Below the pieces are notes generated by a model. That model saw only the letters and a program-made list of their open reading frames with translations, made no database searches and was not told the DNA's origin. A program made the translations under genes and the position numbers. Below, in pieces: positions 1 through 12,306 of a stretch of DNA of 64,000 bases. Source of the stretch: Embiotoca jacksoni (Eukaryota; Chordata; Actinopteri; Embiotocidae); contig JAKOON010000110.1 in the NCBI GenBank assembly GCA_022577435.1, positions 143,501 through 207,500 of the forward strand. The letters run 5' to 3'. How positions within the stretch are numbered: position 1 is the first letter of the stretch; every line of letters starts with the position of its first letter.

Positions 1-2240
1 AGTCTGGGACATGTGAGACATGTAAGGAAATGTGGGACAATGTGGGATAGTGTGGGACAGTGTGGGATGTGGGAAAATGTGGGACATGTGGGACAATGCG
101 GGAAATGTGTGGAAATGTGGGACAATGTGGGATAATGTGGGGCAGTGTGGGACAGTGTGGGACATGTGGTAAAATGTGGGACAATGTGAGACAATGTGGG
201 ACAGTGTGGAACATGTGGTAAAATGTGGGACATGTGGGGCAATGTGGGACAGTCTGGGACATGTGAGACATGTAAGGAAATGTGGGACAATGTGGGACGT
301 GGGAAAATGTGGGACATGTGGGAAATGTGGGGAAATGTGGGACAATGTGGGATCATGTGGGGCAGTGTGGGACATGTGGGGAAATGTGGGACATGTGGGG
401 CAATGTGGGACCGTCTGGGACATGTGAGACATGTAAGGAAATGTGGGACAATGTGGGATAGTGTGGGACAGTGTGGGACGTGGGAAAATGTGGGACATGT
501 GGGACAATGTGGGAAATGTGGGACAATGTGGGGCAGTGTGGGACAGTGTGGGACTTGGTCAAATGTGGGACAATGTGGGACAATGTGGGATAGTGTGGGA
601 CAGTGTGGGACGTGGGAAAATGTGGGACATGTGGGATAATGCGGGAAATGTGGGACAATGTGGGACACATAGGGAAATGTGTGAAATGTGTGGAAATGTG
701 GGACAATGTGGGACAATGTGGGGCAGTGTGGGACATGTGGTAAAATGTGGGACAATGTGGGACAATGTGGGGCAGTGTGGCACAGTGTGGGAAAATGTGG
801 GACAATGTGGGACAGTGTGGGACATGTGGGGAAATGTTGGACAATGTGGGATATGTGGGGAAATGTTGGACAATGTGGGACATGTGGGGAAATGTGGGAC
901 AAGTGGGACATGGGAAAATGTGGGACATGTGGGGAAATGTTGGACAATGGGGGAAATGGGGGAAATGTGGGACAATGTGGGACAATGTGGGCCATGCGGG
1001 ACAATGTGGAACAGTGTGGAACAGTGTGGGACAGTGTGGGACATGTGGGAAAATGTGAGACTACGTGGGACAGTGTGGGACATGTGGCAAAATTTGGGAC
1101 AATGTGGGATATGTGGGGAAATGTTGGACAATGTGGGACGTGGGGAAATGTGGGACATGTGGGACGTGGGGAAATGTGGGACATGTGGGACGTGGGGAAA
1201 TGTGGGACATGTGGGACAATGTGGGACATGTGGAGAAATGTTCGACAATGGGGGAAATGTGGGACAATGTGGGTCATGCGGGACAATGTGGAACAGTGTG
1301 GGACAGTGTGGGACATGTGGTAAAATGTGGGACAATGTGAGACAATGTGGGACATGTGGGACATTGTGGGACATGTGGGGAAATGTGGGACCGTCTGGGA
1401 CATGTGAGACATGTAAGGAAATGTGGGACAATGTGGGATAGTGTGGGACAGTGTGGGACGTGGGAAAATGTGGGACATGTGGGACAATGTGGGAAATGTG
1501 GGACAATGTGGGGCAGTGTGGGACGTGGGAAAATGTGGGACATGTGGGATAATGCGGGAAATGTGGGACAATGTGGGACACATAGGGAAATGTGGGAAAT
1601 GTGTGGAAATGTGGGACAATGTGGGACAATGTGGGGCAGTGTGGGACATGTGGTAAAATGTGGGACAATGTGGGACAATGTGGGGCAGTGTGGGACATGC
1701 GGGACAATGTGGAACAGTGTGGGACATGTGGGAAAATTTGGGACAATGTGGGACATGTGGGACAGTCTGGGACATGTGAGACAATGTGGGACATGTAGTG
1801 AAATGTGGGACAATGTGGGATAGTGTGGGACATGTGGGGAAATGTGGGACATGCGGGACAATGTGGGACAGTGTGGAATATGTGTGACAATGTGGGACAT
1901 GCGGGACAATGTGGGACAGTGTGGGACAATGTGGGACATGTAGGGAAATGTGGGACAACATGGGATAGTGTGGGATAATGTGGGTTAATGTGTGACATGT
2001 GGGACAACGTGGGACAGTGTGGGACAATGTGGGACATGTAGGGAAATGTGGGACAACATGGGATAGTGTGGGATAATGTGGGTTAATGTGTGACATGTGG
2101 GACAATTTGGGACAGTGTGGGACAATGTGGAACATGTGGGAAAATGCTGGACAATGTGGGACATGTGGAGAAATGTGGGACAATGTGGGTTAATGTGGGA
2201 CAATGTGGGACATGTAGGACAATGTGGGATAATGTGGGAT
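1..2240. repeat. GTGGGAC-type minisatellite array
   Basis: Short units of about 10-11 bp, variants of tgtgggacaa, tgtgggacag and tgtggggaaa, run almost without interruption from the window edge, so the true left end is not seen. There is a higher-order layer: the segment near 410-530 recurs nearly unchanged near 1390-1510 (offset about 980 bp), and an 83-bp block near 1927-2010 is repeated at once downstream. Long open frames rich in W, C, G, D, V (plus) or S, H, P, T (minus) are products of the repeat and are not called as genes. Confidence 0.97.
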
Positions 2241-2306
2241 AAAAAAATAAAAAAATGTCCCCTTCTGGGATTAATAAAGTATGTACAGTATCTGTCTATC
2301 TAGCTA
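2241..2306 (+). mobile_element. LINE 3'-tail fragment inside the minisatellite
   Basis: An A-rich stretch is followed by gggattaataaagta and a degenerate (ATCT)-like tail. The same gggattaataaagtatct tail ends LINE-A at 24,236-24,325. Two GTGGGAC units resume after it (2307-2330), so it appears to be a strongly 5'-truncated retroposed copy that landed near the array end. Target-site duplications cannot be defined because both flanks are repeat units. A SINE sharing this LINE tail is the alternative. Confidence 0.5.
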
Positions 2307-2330
2307 TAATGTGGGACAATGTGGGACACG

Positions 2331-3884
2331 TTACCAAGTCGTCAAAACTTTTGTTATGTCTCTCTAACTTAGAAGATAATAACACAAACAGACTGCAGGT
2401 AACAGACCTTCAGTAAGTGAAGGAGAAAACAATTATATTTTGCATCAATGCAACTTTCCCAGGAGTTATGTCACTGATGTTTCCTCGTCTGTCCGGCAGA
2501 TATTTTGATGGTTTTATTTGTTTTAACTACTTTTCCAGATTTTGCAAATTTATTAAAAAGTGGGTCTAAATGTTGTCTCGGTATGTGGGACACTGCATGA
2601 AGGACACCGGGTCACCGTATGATGATGATGTGACTGAACCCTGAGGTGCGAACATGTGACACCAAACTTCACACAGAACAAACTGCGGTTCCTCTAAATG
2701 ACCACTCATCAGAAAACATCACACATTCAGACACATCTTTAAAAGTCTGACCAGTGTGTTGAACCAGCAGCTCTGGTTTCTGTTCAGGTTGTCGGTGACC
2801 ATTTAAACATGGAGGACATCACGTCACTGCTCGTGTGTCAGAGCGATTTATTAGTTTAATAAGGACGGCAGTAGAAGTCAGGTGTTTGTGACAGGAAGAA
2901 GGAATGTTTCGTGTTTGGAGGAATCCTTCACAACTTTCAGCTGCCAATTTTCTAACAATGCTTATTTGTCAGAGATGCTGCTGGAAAACACCTTTCATTC
3001 TTCTGGCGCATTTTAAGATAGCTGGTTGCCAGAGTTGGACAATATGGCTTTTGTCTTAGTGTTTCTTCATCTGCAGATAGACGGAGGAGATAAACGGGTG
3101 CCAGAGGACCGACACACATGGAGGTATGGAGCACGTATGTTACACTGGCAGTTAGACAGCAGCTCTGATTTCAGCAGGCAGCTGTCACTCACTCTCAATA
3201 AAACCACCTTCATAGTGAGGGAATCTGATTCTTTATCAGGATATCATTCATACTTTTAAACAGTTATTAATTAAACACGTGTTCATGCCACTCAATAACG
3301 ATTCTTTACCATCTGACATCACAGATTATAAAGACATCGGAGCCTCCTGCACGTCCAGCTCAACAAACACTTTGGATTTCCTGTGAAACATGAAGACATG
3401 CTCATGATCTGCTGCTGTGTGTTGCTGAGAGGGAATCTGAGACGGAGCAGTAACGAGGAAGTCGGTCTACAGGAAAACAGTAGATGGAGTCACGTTTGAG
3501 GAAACTCAGGCTGGAATGTCATGAAAAAAACCCAAAATACAGATAATTCCTTTAATGTACCAGACAAACATCCACGCTGTGGTTTTCATTTAAAGTGTTG
3601 TAATGTTTTAAAGTAATAATTATTTCGTCGATCAGGGCTGCATGGAGTGAAAACTACTCTCTCAGTACATTTTTAAAAGTCCATGAAAACATAATTTATA
3701 CACAAAAGTGGAAAATGTATACATTATAGTTAAAAAAAAATACTTTATCTATTACAAAAATATTTGTCTTGTTACAATGTTACTATGAAATTATTGTAGA
3801 GGAAAGTGTGTTAGTTTTAGTGCAGTGTGTTTAAAATAATACAAATTACAGTCATAAAAAAAACATACGGTGTGGATGGAAAGT
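2331..3884. other. non-coding, no supported feature
   Basis: AT-rich single-copy-looking DNA. Small open frames of 60-77 codons (for example 2952-3134 minus and 3026-3259 plus) have no recognisable domain and overlap one another on opposite strands. I see no gene here. Confidence 0.5.
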
Positions 3885-5600
3885 AATACAAATTAAAACT
3901 GCAAGCAGTGATGTACAGGCCCTCGCACTCCGGTGCGCCGCCTCCCCCAAAGCCATCTCCCCCGAAGCCGTCTCCCCGACGTGCAGCGCGCGAGGGAACG
4001 CGTATACCCGCCGGGGCATCTCTTTCGGGGGCGCTCTCGAGCCGTTTGGCCGCACCCATTCGCGACTCCACTAGAATACGACATTTTTCGCTGGGAGACA
4101 TATGTGTATCCACTTTCATGAGTTTTTGAATATGATAAATCTTCCAAAAAGGAAAATCACTTTACGTAAGAAGAAGAAGAAGAACGACGACGACTAACTA
4201 CCAAGAACGAGAAAATTTTTACGAAATACAATAGGGCTTTCGCACCGATGCTCGGTGCTCGGGCCCTAATAAAACTGCAAGCAGTGATGTACGGGCCCTC
4301 GCACTCCGGCGCGCCGCCTCCCCGAAGCCGTCTCCCCAAAGCCGCCTCCCCGAAGCCGTCCCCCCGAAGCCGTCTCCCCAAAGCCGTCCCCCTGAAGCCA
4401 TCTCCCCGAAGCCGTCTCCCCAAAGCCGTCTCACCGACGTGCAGTGCGCGAGGGACCGCGTATACCCACTTAAAGTTGCTATTTTTGTCTCATTTCCTGT
4501 CTCCAGCAGGGGGCTTTGGCGAGCCGTTTGGCCACACTGACTCACAAAACACATCAGCTGTATCGTCTCACCATGCCGAACGTATGTCACTCGTTTCGTG
4601 AGGTTTCAAGCATCCGTTGACCTTAAACATCAACTTCCTGTGTCACGGCGAGCGAGCCGTTTGGCCACGCCCACTCGCAAAACACATCAGATGTATCGTC
4701 TCACCACGCCGGATGTATGTGACACGTTTTGTGAGGTTTGAAGCATCTGTTGACCTTAAACATCAACTTCCTGTGTCACGGCGAGACATCAAACTTTGCC
4801 ACATCGTCACGGCGACGCCCATTGACAAAGTCGAACGAATGTCTCAATATATCATCAACTACATGTTTAGGTTATTGTGACCCGACTTTACGTTCATGTG
4901 ATCAACCAGCTCGACGTAGAATGTGAACGTATGAAAAGTGTCATTTCCAGTGGCCAACAGGGGGCGCTACGACTATGAGCGAATATTACCCCACAGGGGT
5001 CTTCAGGGCGGGGCTGTTATCATACCTGTGATGTTTGGAGAAGGTCGGTCCATGTACATAAGATTTAAAGCAACTCGTAGTTTCATGGCGAGACACTCAA
5101 AATGGCCGCCTCTCACGGGCACACACATCGATGAAAACGAATTATTTTGATAACTTTTAATCCCAAACATGTTTTCTATCCATAGAACCTAAATTCAAGT
5201 CGGTCCGACAAAATCCATCGGAGGAGTTCGACAAACTACAACGTGTCAGAATTGCCCAAAATGGCGACTAAATTCAAAATGGTGGACTTCCTGTCCAGTT
5301 GACATAACGGTGCGATGTAACTTTTTTGTGCGTCTCGGTGTGATACACGTGTCCACTGGATTTGGTGAATTTAGGTAAATGTGGCCACCGGGGCATCTCT
5401 GTAGGGGGCGCTCACAAGCCGTTTGGCCACGCCCACTCACAACTCCACTGGAATACGAAATTTTTCGCCGGGAGACAAATGTGTCTTTCATGAGTTTTTG
5501 AATATGATAAAGTCTCCAAAAAGGCAAATCACTTTTCGTAACGATAAGAAGAACGCGCAAGAAGAACATCTTTACGAAATACAATACATATAGAATATAT
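3885..5600. repeat. GC-rich unclassified interspersed repeat with internal duplications
   Basis: A composite repeat. The motif gcaagcagtgatgtac, followed by a gggccctcgcactccgg-like stretch, occurs at about 3,900 and again at about 4,275. A block of about 165 bp starting ccggggcatctct occurs at 4,011-4,180 and again, diverged, at 5,388-5,550, so the outer parts are a direct repeat. A third duplicated part, containing agccgtttggccac and cttaaacatcaacttcctgt, occurs near 4,520-4,645 and 4,650-4,790. A 15-bp-scale ccgaagccgtctcccc array lies at about 4,318-4,432, and a perfect hairpin (gcaccga-tgc-tcggtgc) at 4,242-4,258. No transposase or reverse transcriptase is visible, so the class is unknown; a non-autonomous element is likely. 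Confidence 0.7.
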
Positions 5601-7675
5601 AAAAATAAAAGGACATCCAGTCAATAAATGAGGAAGTCAACCGTTCTCACTGGTCAAATGTCGTCGAAATGTTTGAGTAAATCCTTTTAAAGGACAAATT
5701 GGCTACTTTTAATGTGGATGATGACTCAGTGCTGATGTTATTTGTTGTCCATTAACCAATAAATTCCTAATAATGTGCTGAATTGAGTTAAAAGCTGAGA
5801 TTTTCTGAGTTTTCCTGGAACAGTTGGACATGTGACAGGTCTCCCTCCTTGTTGTGCCCACTCAACGAAAAAACTATAAACAGCTGGATGATCACGCCTG
5901 CAGAGAGCAGGACACAGGAAACAAGGTGGTTATTGATATTACATATACGGTCTGCAGTGATTGGACGTCACATCAAAAGTGTTGAATGTTCTTTCAAGAG
6001 AACGATTTATTTTTTAGAAGGAGGAAGCTCTTTACTCCCGGTCGACAACCAGCTCCTCTGATGGCAAAAAAACATCATCATCACCAACACAGTGCAGCAG
6101 TGAAGACAGTCACTGACTTTAAACACGCATGAAGCCACGTAATTAAACAAATCAGCGTCTCCCCATCTGAAAACTTGGACTATTTCATCTCCTCAACCAG
6201 CTGTGGTGTCGTGACAGTGACTGATCTGAGACTGAAGACAACATCTCCTCCAACATGGGACTTTCTAATGAACACAGCGAGAATCTATCAGAGCAGATTT
6301 GACCTGCAGCAGATCACTGCATGCAACCGGTGAGGACAACAAGTGTAACTGTTCATGCACACACTGAAATATATTTAAAAAAAATAAAAAAAAGTATTTC
6401 ATCCTCATACTTTGCAACCCTTTATATATGTTCCTGCATGCTGACTGCAGTTATAACAATCCCAATAAGTTGCTCTCCATGTTGCAGCTGGTGGGAGGAG
6501 CCAACATGTTCAGCCATGCATCTATCCATCAGAATCAGAAGTTGGATGAAGAACCGGTTTTTTAGGCTGCAGAGCTCTGAGGGAACATTCAGCACATGTT
6601 TGTTATTCTAAGATTTAACATCGTTAGACAACTCCGTCTCTCGCTGCATCGTCCTCTGCCAGACGTCTTCACATCAGAAACAGAACATTTTCTGACACTG
6701 ACTCAGTTTCCACTGGAACTCCTCTCTCCCAGCTCACGGTCTGCTGCAGGACGACATGGCTGCTTCATGTTTCAGCTGAAGGAGCCTGCAGCAGAGAGCA
6801 GGTAACACATCTGATGAGAGCAGGAACAACCAGGCTGGAGGAAAAACACACGCTGGCAATTATCAATGAGTCTTATTGTTAACTCAACTGTTTCATGAAG
6901 AAAACCTGGTTAATAGTGGTGACGCAACATGGAGATTTAAATCTTAAATTAATTCATATTCAAAGTAAAAGTAAGAATACTCACATACCAAATGTTTGTA
7001 TCACAATTTCTGATTATGTAAAAGAAAAATATATGACTGACATTTTATGAGTGTGTAACTAATATTGTTAATGAGAAACATTTCCCTCGAAAGTATTAAC
7101 ATTAAATGCAGAGATCATAACTACACAATCACACGTATAAATCTGTTTAAGGTTTCCTGGAGCCTTCATCATTTAGGATAAAAAGACGGAACTGAACAAC
7201 TGAAAATAATAATCAACCATTGTTTGTAGCCGACTGTCTGTCAGAGTTTAGTCCTTATTGGACCGTCTGTCTGTCTGGGAGCTGCAGCAGGGGGAGGTGG
7301 TGGGTGGGGCTCTGGGAACGCTGCCAGGTGCAGAGATAATTAGTTCAGGTGTATCATACTGACTGAATACTCGTTCCATAAATCTTTGGAGAAGAGTGTC
7401 GAGGCCAACGACTCGTTCTGCAGCTGAACGCACACGTTCCTGGAAGCAGGTGGACGGTCGGAGGACACGTCTCCGTATGATCAGTGGGATTCACTCAATA
7501 ACCTCCCAGTGAACATCCTCCCGACTGTCGGTAGCGCTGATAAAACCCTTGAAGGGAGCCTTCTGTCTCTGTTTCCATGGCAACGTACAGTAGTGGTGCA
7601 GGAACTGTCTTTATGTGCAGGAAGACTGAAAGAAGAAACTAGAAGAACTGTCATCTGCAAACAGAGAAGACATTC
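5601..7675. other. non-coding, no supported feature
   Basis: Ordinary AT-rich DNA. Open frames of 60-96 codons (5849-6061, 6321-6611 and 6596-6805 plus; 7248-7433 minus) show no family resemblance or clear splice context. Nothing is called. Confidence 0.45.
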
Positions 7676-8665
7676 TGAGTCTGTTTGTGATGTCCTGACG
7701 GAGGACGACCTGTTTGTGATGTTGACGGAGGACGACCTGTTTGTGATGTTGACGGAGGACGACATGTTTTTTTTTATGTCCTGACGGAGGACGACCTGTT
7801 TGTGATGTCCTGACGGAGGACGACCTGTTTGTGATGTCCTGACGGAGGACAACCTGTTTGTGATTGTCCTGACGGAGGACGACCTGTTTGTGATGTTGAC
7901 GGAGGACGACCTGTTTGTGATGTTGACGGAGAACGACCTGTTTGTGATCGTCCTGACGGAGGACGACCTGTTTGTGATCGTCCTGACGGAGGACGACCTG
8001 TTTGTGATCGTCCTGACGGAGGACGACCTGTTTGTGATGTTGACGGAGGACGACCTGTTTGTGATGTTGACGGAGAACGACCTGTTTGTGATCGTCCTGA
8101 CGGAGGACGACCTGTTTGTGATCGTCCTGACGGAGGACGACCTGTTTGTGATGTTGACGGAGGACGACCTGTTTGTGATGTTGACGGAGGACGACCTGTT
8201 TGTGATGTTGACGGAGAACGACCTGTTTGTGATCGTCGTGACGGAGGACGACCTGTTTGTGATGTTGACGGAGGACGACCTGTTTGTGATCGTCCTGACG
8301 GAGGACGACCTGTTTGTGATCGTCCTGACGGAGGACGACCTGTTTGTGATGTTGACGGAGGACGACCTGTTTGTGATCGTCCTGACGGAGGACGACCTGT
8401 TTGTGATGTTGACGGAGGACGACCTGTTTGTGATCGTCCTGACGGAGGACGACCTGTTTGTGATCGTCCTGACGGAGGACGACCTGTTTGTGATGTTGAC
8501 GGAGGACGACCTGTTTGTGATCGTCCTGACGGAGGACGACCTGTTTGTGATCGTCCTGACGGAGGACGACCTGTTTGTGATGTTGACGGAGGACGACCTG
8601 TTTGTGATGTCCTGACGGAGGACGACCTGTTTGTGATCGTCCTGACGGAGGACGACCTGTTTGTG
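7676..8665. repeat. 27/30-bp minisatellite (gacggaggacgacctgtttg)
   Basis: About 33 units share the core gacggaggacgacctgtttg. Two unit types alternate irregularly: a 30-bp form with gatcgtcct before the core and a 27-bp form with gatgtt. Because both lengths are multiples of three, open frames of 250-400 codons appear on both strands; these are repeat artefacts. The 30-bp form carries an inverted repeat, tcgtcct-gacgg-aggacga (7-bp stem, 5-bp loop), which the 27-bp form has lost. The last units run into a short tctccattcag repeat at 8,675-8,710. Confidence 0.97.
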
Positions 8666-8689
8666 ATCGTCCTGATGGTCTCCATTCAG

Positions 8690-9150
8690 TCTCCATTCAG
8701 TCTCCATTCCTTCCCACAGAGAAGTTTCTGAACCACCTCAGAGACGTCTTCCAGAGATATGAGTGAGCCTTGAGCTCTCCAGACTCCTTAGAAGACATGT
8801 TGGTGGGCTTCAGGAGTTCCTCAAAGTGCTCCCTCCACACTCTAAATCATCAGGTCTCCTCTCCAGCTGAGAACAGTTTGGGTACTTCCACTTTACAGAA
8901 ATTCTTCTTATGAAGGTCCTTCTTCGTGGCCTTAGTGAACTCTTCCAAACCACAGCTGCTGCAGCTGAAGCTCTTCTGGCCTGCAGCTGTGAGTCAGGGT
9001 CTTCCTCTTTAAGTGACCTTCTCATTCTCCGGGTAGATCTCCAACACAGCGGCACTCAGCTGGGCCTCCTTAACTCTTCACATCCACCTGCACCTCTCAA
9101 CCTCGGCAACTCTGGAAAAAGAAAAAGAGTAAATTTTAAGCCGACAACTC
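8690..9150 (-). pseudogene. decayed LINE open-reading-frame fragment
   Basis: Translated on the minus strand in pieces, this interval yields FEELLKPTNMSS and, in a second frame, ISLEDVSEVVQKLLCGK. These resemble the stretch between endonuclease and reverse transcriptase in a common fish LINE group (…YFEDLLNPTN… then …EVAEVVKQLLGGKAPG…, recalled from the family). At least one frameshift separates the two pieces and no long frame remains. The element is badly truncated and adjoins the minisatellite at 7,676-8,665. Family assignment below 'non-LTR retrotransposon' is unsure. Confidence 0.55.
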
Positions 9151-9947
9151 TCAGAGGAGAAGACAACCATCTACTCACGTAGTTAATGAAAATGAAAAAA
9201 GAACTCGTGGATCTGTGGGTTCTGGTCTGGCCAATGAAAATTGGCCCAGTAGTTTTTCCTTCATCCCTCTGACAGACAGAATCAATCTGAATGCACTGAA
9301 TGCTAATTAAAACCTTTTTCCTTGATCATGTGTGGAAAGCAAAGGACAATAAAAGTCAGTCAGTGTAAAGAGAGAGAACCAATTAGACACTGTTTTGCCC
9401 TGAAAAGTCTTTCTCTACATAAGAACATTAAAACTGAATAATCCTGTCAACCCAACAAACACGTTTAAACGTCAATGTTGCAACATCATTATGTTGCAAA
9501 TTGAATTGTAAAGTGTGACTTAAACGGTCTCAAAAACAATCCTGCAGAATGTTTTTATCGTCAGACCTTCAAGAGTTCCTTCAAAAACTGTCTTTACAAC
9601 AAAAACATCATTTATTAATGTGTTTTTTCTTCCAAACACCTCCTTTATGTGTATGTGACCTTTGACCTGCTGATCCAATGCATCACATCAGAAAACACTG
9701 AATCAGGTTATTTTGGAAGCTGATGATAAAACAGTATATTTTATGATTTACTTGTTGCTAATGACAACCGGAAAAATAACCTTTACGTTCAGTTTGGGAT
9801 GGTGACCTGAGACTTCATGTAGTTTCCATCAGGAATGTGAATATTGATGCACGTGTGATGGAGAATTCATCTTCCTTGTTTTTTCTTCAGATTAACTTTC
9901 CTCCTCTTCGTCATCAAACAAGTGCATTCAGGTTCAGACCCTCCCCA

Positions 9948-9990
<43 letters not shown>

Positions 9991-11540
9991 CTAGTTTTCA
10001 TGTGGGGCGGCGGTTGTGTGTATGCTTGTGTAAACAATAAGAGTGCGTCAGCTGTGTGCAGCGTCGTCCTGCGGCGGTCGGCCTCCTGACAGACAGACAG
10101 CACGAAGTTCCTTTGTTTCATCTAGGAACAGAAGTTGTATTGTGGTTGAGCTGTTTCACTGCACAGGAATGTGCTGTTGAGAGAAGCCAATAGAAAACAC
10201 ACACCCAAGTGTTTTCACTGTAGATAATATCACTGCTTCATAATGACAGCTGATAAGTTTTCTGGACGAGTAGAGATGAAGATTTATGATTTATTTATGG
10301 ATTTAAAAATGTTCTCACTGATGCACAGAACAGACAGAAGTTTGTTTGACTGAACTGGGTTTATTGTGGTTATCATTTGCATTAGAATTAGTACATTCCT
10401 GACCTGCGGTTACTCCCTGCTGATATATAACAATGGTCACATATGAATTTATACATGTACACACTCATCCTCGCATGTTTACAGTGATGCTCAAAGGTTT
10501 CAAGGACTGTTATTAATCACACCTGATCTCCAGTCGGGTTCCCTCTAATTGATCACTGATCAAGTTTATTGATCACACCTGCTGCTGTTACTGAGACTGC
10601 AGCCATGCCTCTGCTGTGGTTATCATTATTCTGTATTTAAAGGCAAAGCTGAATGTACGCACACACGCACACGTTCTTCAGCTGTCAATCCTCCATCTTC
10701 CAGACATTGTCTTTTAGAACCAGAGCCGGATCTGTTGGAGAAGTTCTGCTGAAACATCCTGGAGATCTTTTACACTCAGATCAGACCCAGTGGATCAGTT
10801 TGGTTCTGATGCATCAGACTGAATCTGATACTGTTGGTCAGAATGAAGAGAATCTAGTGAGGCTCATCAAAGAGGAAAATAATTATCCATCTAATCTAAT
10901 CGGGTATTGAACAAGCTGTAGTGAACAGTCAGCGCCAGAACCTGAACCCATCCATCCCTCTGACCTCAGGTGAACAGTCCAGAGGCTGAAGAGCAAAACC
11001 CATCCTGAGAATGAAAAGCAGAGCCCATCCAGAGGCTGAGCAAGAACCCAACCCAAGCTGGGACCTGGACTAGGAAACCGGTAGCAATGTCAGAACATCT
11101 CAGAGAAGACTCGGAACCAGGAGAAGACTCAGAACCAGAGGTCTGTGTGGGACAGGTGGTGGTAGTGTGGTGCAACGTGGACCTCGTCACAACGAGACCA
11201 GATGAAATACTTGGGACAAATGCACAGTAGTGACAGAATAATGCGAATGAATGAAAGGACACGCCGTCTCTGGGGACTCGGTTCTGTCCACTCACAGAAA
11301 CATGTTGTCCAACCTTCTTTTCTGAAATTTTGTGTCACAGTTTTGACCTTTCTGACTCAAAGTCCTGTATTTGGTCCCAGTCTGACACTCACGTGAACTC
11401 TATATATTCAGATGTGTCCAATCCAAACAGAGACAGGGAGCGGGGACCTCTGGTGGGCGGAGGGAGGGACACCGGCAACAAACCAAATGACTTCAATACA
11501 TAAAAGCCAAACTGTGACATGTTGTGTTTTCTGATGTAGT
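9151..11540. other. non-coding interval with a short CA tract
   Basis: A (CA)n tract lies at about 9,949-9,990. Otherwise I see only low-information AT-rich sequence and 60-110 codon frames (10,653-10,910 plus; 10,966-11,295 minus) without recognisable domains. A segment near 11,430-11,480 (ctctggtgggcggaggga) resembles one near 26,540-26,580, suggesting a dispersed repeat of unknown class. Confidence 0.4.
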
Positions 11541-11546
11541 TTTATT
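11541..11546 (-). promoter_or_regulatory. candidate polyadenylation signal AATAAA
   Basis: AATAAA on the minus strand, about 65 bases beyond the stop codon of the candidate exon at 11,612-11,929. The spacing is consistent with a 3'-terminal exon, but such hexamers are common by chance in AT-rich DNA. Confidence 0.3.
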
Positions 11547-11611
11547 TCTGTCACTCAGCGGTTCTTTTACAGCTGCTTGTTTCTTATTTCAAACATTTCA
11601 CTTCCAACGGT

Positions 11612-11929
11612 TCAGTATGTGATGACCCGGTTCTCCTCCATCTCCAGACCCATGGACAGGTCAGGACAGGTGCACACAGCAGCCTGCTGCTTCAGTCCCT
11701 CTGTATAAACAGTAGATAGAACGTGTCTGCAGAGACAGGCCTGCTTTACATCCGACACACACGGCTTCTGGCAGGAGACGACACTCGAGGAACATCCGGC
11801 AGCTTCCTTCTCTAAAACCCTCGTGTTTTGACAAGAAATTCTTTGTGAGCCACTGTTTGAAATGTGCGACTGTGAACGTCTGCCGCTCTGAGAGTCTGCT
11901 GTCAGGTGGGAACTGTTCCTACTGGCCTG
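11612..11929 (-). CDS. candidate Cys-rich 3'-terminal exon, unknown product
   Basis: A 105-codon open frame on the minus strand ends in TGA and has no internal start near its upstream edge, as expected of a 3' exon. The first half is rich in Ser, Arg and Gln. The second half is Cys-rich: SCQ, GCSSS, SCQKPC, ACLCRH and VCTCPDL, eight to nine cysteines in about 60 residues, and the protein would end VITY. Candidate acceptors (for example cctgacagcag) lie inside the open frame. I do not recognise the family; a secreted disulphide-rich protein is only a guess. A frame of this length can arise by chance, and no upstream exon was found. Confidence 0.3.
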   Translation of the reverse strand, partial: QASRNSSHLTADSQSGRRSQSHISNSGSQRISCQNTRVLEKEAAGCSSSVVSCQKPCVSDVKQACLCRHVLSTVYTEGLKQQAAVCTCPDLSMGLEMEENRVITY

Positions 11930-12306
11930 CTACAGCTTTCAGTTCAGTGGAGAAGAGGTTGAAATGTCTTTGTGTCTGTATGTGAGGGCTGTGTGACACA
12001 TGTATGATCTGTAAACAGTGAGATTATCATAGTGCTGAAATTCATAAGGAACCCTCCTCCGTCCTCAGAGATGGACTCATATTGATCCTCCTAATGAGAA
12101 ACAGTGAGATCATGTGTTCTCAGCCCTCCTTTTGTTGGACACAGCTGAGGAACACATGATGCAGTGTTCTTGTTTTTTTATCACACCTCATAAATCCACA
12201 GAAACCTACACAAACCACACGAGCAGCTGTAACTGACTGACTGCAGCCCAACGAGCCCTCCGACCTGACTGACAAGGGAAGAGAGTCTGCCGATGAAGAC
12301 CAAAGT
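11930..12306. other. non-coding, no supported feature
   Basis: No gene, repeat or tandem structure recognised between the candidate Cys-rich exon and the 3' end of LINE-B copy 1. Confidence 0.4.

Noticed and set aside
7481..8707. Frames of 250-408 codons on both strands
   Set aside because: Produced by 27/30-bp units; the frame is open simultaneously in several readings.
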